Assembly: GCA_039707465.1 (NCBI GenBank)
Contig: CM077645.1
Span: 64,129,350 to 64,193,349 of the forward strand
Length of the DNA: 64,000 nt
DNA from: Rhabdophis nuchalis
Taxonomy: Eukaryota; Chordata; Lepidosauria; Squamata; Natricidae
Direction: 5' to 3'
The translations under genes were made by a program, and so were the position numbers. Below are positions 58,527 to 64,000 of this stretch, piece after piece. The notes under the pieces were generated by a model. It was not told where the DNA came from. It saw only the letters and a list, made by a program, of their open reading frames with translations, and did no database searches. How positions within the stretch are numbered: the first letter of the stretch is position 1; each line of letters begins with the position of its first letter.

Positions 58527-60751
58527 GGTAGGAAACACACAACTACCAAATCTGGTGAAGGGGTTTTAGCTTATCTGTTTCTGCTGTGAAAAGGCCATTG
58601 CTTCAGTAGATTTTGAACATGGTTGATCATTGCCAAACTGTAATCTCTTTCTGCTTGCCTACATTTATATAGAAATAATGAATAACATATTGGACTGAAG
58701 AATGAAAACTGATTGTACAAGGAAAATGCAAAAAACAATGTTGTTTTTGAGCATCTGATTTCATTACTGAAATATTTCTGGCATGGGCAAATATGAATTC
58801 ATATTTTTTAAAATGCTACATTGAGGAAAGGTGTTTGCTTTCATAGTTCATTTGCTTATTTAAATCTTTTTACTATGCTAAGCAGTTTTCCTATTTCATC
58901 AAATCAAAATCTATTCTCACTTTGTTATTGCTCCAAATAAACAGTATAAAGAGTGACACATTATATTAGAACTAGCGTCTGAGTTTGCTTACTTTTCTTT
59001 TACTCTTCCTTTTTCCTCTTGTGCTATGACTTTTAGACTGTAAGCACAAGGACTATTATTTTATTAGTTTTGTATAAGCAGTACTGGGATACTTTCTGAT
59101 GAATTTAGTAATTTGATATAATATTATAACAAGCAGACAGTGACTGGAAGAGCTTTTTACACCAGACCTTACATCCAATCATCTAAAGATGCCTCTTTGT
59201 TTCAGGTATTTAATCGGGATATTCAATTGCTGCAGCTCAAATACGTCATAATCATTACGGAAAACAAAGAGTATTTCAAAGTATTGCATACCTCTGACTG
59301 GACAATAGAATCAAACATTTAGATTACAACACAATGTTGCTAAATATTGAGTTATGATACCTAAGATCCAAACCATCTTCCAGTGACTGAAATGTCTGTT
59401 GTTGTAATGATTATTTTGGGAAAAGGGATGCAGATGCAATCAATGATTATAAAGTTAACTCTCCTTCCTAGTACAAAGTTATCCCTGTTAGATGTTGCCC
59501 ACTTGCACAGTGATTAAGCTTAGAAAAAATATTTCCATTTGAATCAATCAAAAATCTAAATTTCTAGATTTAACTCCTGTATAGAGAACGAAGGCCCAAA
59601 TTGTGAGGAATACCTCTTTCATAATAAAGTACTTTTTATCTAAGAAATAACAACGCTCCTCTTTGCTTTAAGATTCTTATAAGGCTCCTTTTTGTAAAAT
59701 AAGCACATGCCATATCAAATAATTGTAGAAAGATTGAAGACTGAAGGACAAATCAATGAGATATAAAGTTTTTTTAAAATCCACAAAATTTCTAAATAGA
59801 AGAGGAAAAAGAACCAGTCAAAATCTTCTGGGTTCCCATTAATAGTAGAGAGAAGTGACTTTGCCTTCCTTATTTTTAATATATTTAGTTTAACAACAGA
59901 AATGAGAATTCAAACAGGTCCCCAAAACATCTAGATATGCTCAAGTTGTATAAAACTGAAGAATTAGGAAACCAGAAATTATCAACACATTAATAACCAT
60001 AACATTGCATATAATGGAAATAACTTCAGTTAAAATAACACTGTAGTTAGATTCACACAGTGCTTCAAAATATTAACTGTAATTTATAAGCACAATGGTT
60101 AGGGTTTACCCAAACCAATAAATAAATAAATAAATTTGTATTTAGATGGTTTGTGAATAATTGAATTTGTTCAGAAGTAAAATATTTGTTAAAAATATAT
60201 GTCATAGGCACTGAAAATGAATCTTGACGTTCCATGGAAAGAAAAGCTAAATAATGTCTTTGCTTTTCAGTTTCTCTATAACTTGACATTATAAACTCAA
60301 ACCACAGAATATGTAAACTATACCAACAATATCATTTTTAGTTCAAGTCCATTGGATAGGATTTCAGAATGCCAATCAGTATTAGTTTCAGTTCTGTTTT
60401 TTAAGTGTTTTTTGTTTGTTTTAATCTAGCAAAATATCATAAATATTTTTGGCATATAAAAAGATTGTAATAGATTGTTATTTATCTTTATTAAATGCCA
60501 AAGAACAAATTCAAGGTGGAATTATGCCCATGTTGCTCATCCAGAACAGAATGTATGTAAATATAACCAAACTCAGTATTTGCATCTACCGAGAGAATCC
60601 TGTAGGAATTAATCCTTTCAATGATATCTTCACTGTTGTAAATCTTCAAACCTGCTCAGTTAAGTATGTGATATCTATATATTGATAATGCCAAAGGCAA
60701 TAGCTAATGCACGCACTATTATAATTAAGGACTCTAGACATCTTGTCTAAA
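58527..60751. other. Unassigned repeat-poor DNA
   Basis: AT-rich background with a short AAAT run (60116-60135). Frames are below 80 codons. No transposon or exon recognised. Confidence 0.5.
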
Positions 60752-60753
60752 TA

Positions 60754-61896
60754 CAGGTAGTCCCTGACTTACAACAGTTCATTTAGTGACCATTCAAAGT
60801 TACAATGGCATTGAACAAAGTGACTTATGACTGTTTTCCACACTTATGATGGTTACAACATCCCCATGATCACATGATCAAAATTAGGATGCTTGGCAAC
60901 TTACTTACTTTACTTCACTTTTATTAAATTTGTATACCGCCCTTCTCCCTTGCGGGACTCAGGGCGGTGAACAGACATAATAAAACAGTAAAACATCCGA
61001 TACAAAAATACATTAAAATACATTAAAACTAATTAAATTTAAGGGCCCGTTCTAAAAACCAGATAACCATATAAAAACAGTTAATAAAATCAACTAAAAT
61101 CAATTAAAAAATTACAATCGATTAAAAGAAAACTAAACCAGGCCGCACGAAATAGGTGCGTTTTCAGCACCCGATGGAAGAGGCGCAGGTCGGTGATCGT
61201 ACGAAGATCGGGGGCAGATCGTTCCAGAGGGCAGGGGCTGCCACAGAGAAGGCTCTCCCCCTGGGGGTCGCCAGCCGACATTGTTTGGCCGACGGTACCC
61301 TGAGGAGGCCCGCTCTGTGGGAGCGGACTGGTCGGTGGGAGGTATTCGGTAGCAGGATGCAGTCCTGCAAGTAACCAGGCCCCATGCCATGGAGCGCTTT
61401 AAAGGTGGTTACCAACACCTTGAAGCGCACCCGGAAAGCCACAGGCAGCCAGTGCAGCTTGCGCAGGAGAGGTGTCACGTGGGAGCATCTTGAGGCTCCC
61501 AGAATCCCCCACGCGGCCATATTCTGCACCAACTGGAGCCTCCGGGTGCACCTCAAGGGGAGCCCCATGTAGAGAGCATTGCAATAGTCCAGGCGGGAAG
61601 TGACGAGGATTTGAGTGACCGTGCGTAGAGTGTCACGATCCAGAAAGGTTCATATTTATGACAGTTGCAGTATCCCAAGGTCATGTGATCACATTTTGTA
61701 ACCTTCTGACAAGCAAAGCCAATGGGGAAGCCAGAGGATTCACTTAACAACTGTGTTACTATCTTAGCAACTGCAATGATTCACTTAACAACTGTGACAA
61801 GAAAGGTCATAAAATGGGGCAAAACTTACTTAACAAATATGTCACTTAGCAACATACATTTTGACTCAATTGCAGTTGTAAGTTGAGACCTAGCTG
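60754..61896. mobile_element. Mariner-like MITE split by a LINE
   Basis: The left end CAGGTAGTCCCTGACTTACA follows TA (60752-60753) and the right end GTAAGTTGAGACCTAGCTG precedes TA (61897-61898). The two halves, 60754-60901 and 61649-61896, meet at GGCAACT / GGTTCATATTTATGAC, which is contiguous in the family. The 0.75-kb insert between them is LINE copy E. Without it the element would be about 396 bp. Confidence 0.88.
60902..61648 (-). mobile_element. L2/CR1-type LINE copy E, inside a MITE
   Basis: On the minus strand a 134-codon frame (61164-61568) gives MGLPLRCTRRLQLVQN, LHWLPVAFRVRFKVL and GRAFSVAAPALWNDLPP. The LHWLPV tryptophan is intact. The frame shifts near its 3' end, so the LKTHLF end is read in another frame (61090-61281). 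The 3' stem CCGCCCTGAGTCCC..GGGCGG (60937-60967) and a TAAAAGTGAAGTAAAG-type tail are at the left. It lies in the middle of the MITE, giving a clear order of insertion. Confidence 0.9.
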
Positions 61897-61898
61897 TA

Positions 61899-62359
61899 AT
61901 AGATCTGGAGCCTAGTTCTTTGTGCAGAAGTTACAAAGTCTACACTTTGAACATTTAGTTTTTACAATAAGAGAAAATCAGATAATATTCAGGAAAGAGA
62001 AGTACCGGTATATTGTAGCAATTATTTAAGATTCTTCAGTGGAACGTCATGGGCTATAAATGATATAAACACAGAGAAAAACATATGCTGGGACACTGGC
62101 TATTCATATTATGCTTCGTGAACCTTCTAATGTTTTCCTGTTTTGAAAAGAGAAGAAACAAGCAGATGGCTGTTTATCCTAATCTAGCAAAGCAGAATTT
62201 AATATGCTAACTTCAGATTGTAATAGTTTTTACGATTTTGTGCCACTGTTAAAACTTAAAACTGTTTGAGTAAAATGACCTATACATCATTTAAAATAAA
62301 TGATATGAGATAATGGCATTATTATGCTGTTAAAATATGCATGAACTAGTTGATGCAAA
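61899..62359. other. Unassigned non-coding DNA
   Basis: AT-rich, with no feature recognised. Confidence 0.5.
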
Positions 62360-62960
62360 ACATTATTTCTTTCATTACTATGTCTTACATTTGCTAAGGC
62401 TGTGATACAGCATGAAGAATTGGGCTTCCTAAACATTAGGTCATAATTGCTTGCACTTTTATTTTTGTTTTCCCTGCAAGTGCCTGGAAATATGCAGCAC
62501 ATCAGAGGGCTGAAGGCTGCCAAAGGAGAACTGAAAATGCTATTCAATATTATATGACATTCTGATCCATACATTAATATATTAGCACTAAAGAAGCATT
62601 TATGATTTAATAGCTTGGGCATGTGCTTAACTTACTTCCACTGAAAACTCTGCGACTGGAAAAGCTTAATTTCCCCTTCATTGTATCTAAGAAATTAACA
62701 AATCATTACCAAATTGACAGTTCGGGGCAAAAACTACATGTGACAATTAAATGCACCTTTTTCATTAAACAGACATGATTTTTAAAATGCAAATTTTATC
62801 AGCTGAGGGTGGCCAGCTGGAGCAGAAGAATATTTTAACTGTTTCCTCTCTTTCTCCCTTGGAAAGAAAAAAAAAAGAAAACCAAGCTTTAAATCTGGGA
62901 CAAATCTCCATATCTGGTGTTATTCTATTAATAGGGGGAGAGGGGAACAGAGCCGTGTGG
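62360..62960. other. Candidate conserved non-coding block H
   Basis: Repeat-free and of mixed composition, with AACATTAGGTCATAATTGC, TGACAGTTCGGGGC, GTGACAATTAAATGCACC and AAATGCAAATTTTATC words. Frames up to 111 codons on the minus strand (62287-62622) have no domain. Confidence 0.28.
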
Positions 62961-64000
62961 CCTGGTTCCGAATAGACCATGACACGGTAGTGGGCTGCAA
63001 CCCAGGAATTGGGAACCCTTAATTTAGATCATAAATAGATAAGCTAAGCCGGTCAAATTCCTTTCTTCAAGACACATTTTCTGACGCATAAATATCCATT
63101 CATTCCTACTGACTTCCATCTTTAGTTTAAGGGGTGATTCTAATGAAGAAAATGTAAATGAAGAAATTGAAGCAAAAATGGTAAAGATTTTGAAAATAAA
63201 TCAATAAAAGCAGAGAAAAAGACATATATATATATTTTTAAAAAACCTTCTTGGTATTTTTTTATGTCTGATATTTCAGAGTCAGAGACCTGGCAATTTT
63301 ACAAAGACTCTTACAATCGACTTTAAAAATCTAATATAATAGAGTCTGGAGTTTTTCGCAAACATTATCAATGTTTTTGAGTTCACAATCAAGCCTTTGA
63401 CTGTTGACTCAGAGCATCTACTTTGGTTCATGCTGATGGCAATGTTTACACTTTGGAATCTATTATGCATAGGAAAAAAAAATAAGGATTAACTCCAACC
63501 TAGGTGCCACATATTTTCATGCAAAACTAAACAAAAGGGTTATTTATTCATTTAATCATATAAATCAATTCCATATATTTGCCATCAGCACTACACTGAA
63601 CAGCCCTGATTCTCTCTAAGGTCAAAATCAATATCATATTTCTCCAGACAAATTCTAGCTTTCGTTGTTAACATGGCTAGCCTGGTTGGCATTCCATCAG
63701 CCTTAAGCTCACATACCAGGTTCTATGCATCCAGCATTATCTTTTCACATGGGTCATCTATTATATAACAGCTGAATCAAGATGAAAGGCTAAAACATTA
63801 GTCCTAGAAGACATACACTTCAAAGGATGGGCCTTTATAAGGAAAAGGCTTGATTTATTCATTGTTGCAGGGGAGGGCTGGATTCACAGGTGTTCTTTGT
63901 AAACCTTTGTAAACTTTGCTCTCAAACTGGTATCTAAATCCTATCCAAGATACAAATGTGGGAACTCAACTCATATGTTTTACACATCTTTTTTTTAGCT
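62961..64000. other. Unassigned non-coding DNA
   Basis: AT-rich to the end of the window, with short A and TA runs (63220-63245). No gene or repeat family recognised. Confidence 0.5.

Overview
This window looks like non-coding nuclear DNA of a squamate reptile, probably a snake. I found no protein-coding exon of a host gene, no rRNA or tRNA gene and no CRISPR array. The organism call rests on the repeats: a Sauria-type tRNA SINE with a Bov-B-like tail, many 5'-truncated L2/CR1-type LINEs with variable microsatellite tails, a CR1 relic, an L1 relic, abundant hAT and Tc1/mariner-like MITEs, and long simple repeats including a GATA-type array. Snake rather than lizard is inference.

Layout. 0-6.5 kb: MITEs, LINE tails and a CR1 relic. 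9-12.3 kb: nested hAT MITEs, an imperfect inverted repeat, a rearranged tRNA-derived SINE and a hAT MITE. 14-16.7 kb: a perfect palindromic hAT MITE, a complete solo LTR with its target duplication, and decayed MITE halves. 18-22.4 kb: a Tigger-like MITE inserted in a LINE relic, two hAT MITEs, a decayed CR1/L2 reverse transcriptase, and a (GATA)n + (TA)n + 53-bp hairpin cluster. 22.4-33 kb: AT-rich, almost repeat-free, with two candidate conserved non-coding blocks. 33-48.9 kb: more palindromic MITEs, an inverted pair of hAT MITEs about 5 kb apart, LINE copies with SSR tails, and the Sauria SINE. 49-52 kb: repeat-poor, with the best candidate regulatory block near 50 kb. 52-55.3 kb: an L1 ORF2 fossil broken by three later insertions. 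57-62 kb: more LINE copies, one nested in a mariner-like MITE. 62-64 kb: repeat-poor.

The genes do not work together here because there are none; the window is a record of layered transposition. Eight-base target duplications identify many hAT copies, TA duplications the mariner-like copies, and a 5-bp duplication the solo LTR. The repeat-poor gaps resemble the spacing of distal regulatory DNA in a gene desert, but this cannot be proved without alignment. Family names are from recognition of termini and decayed protein motifs, not from database searches.
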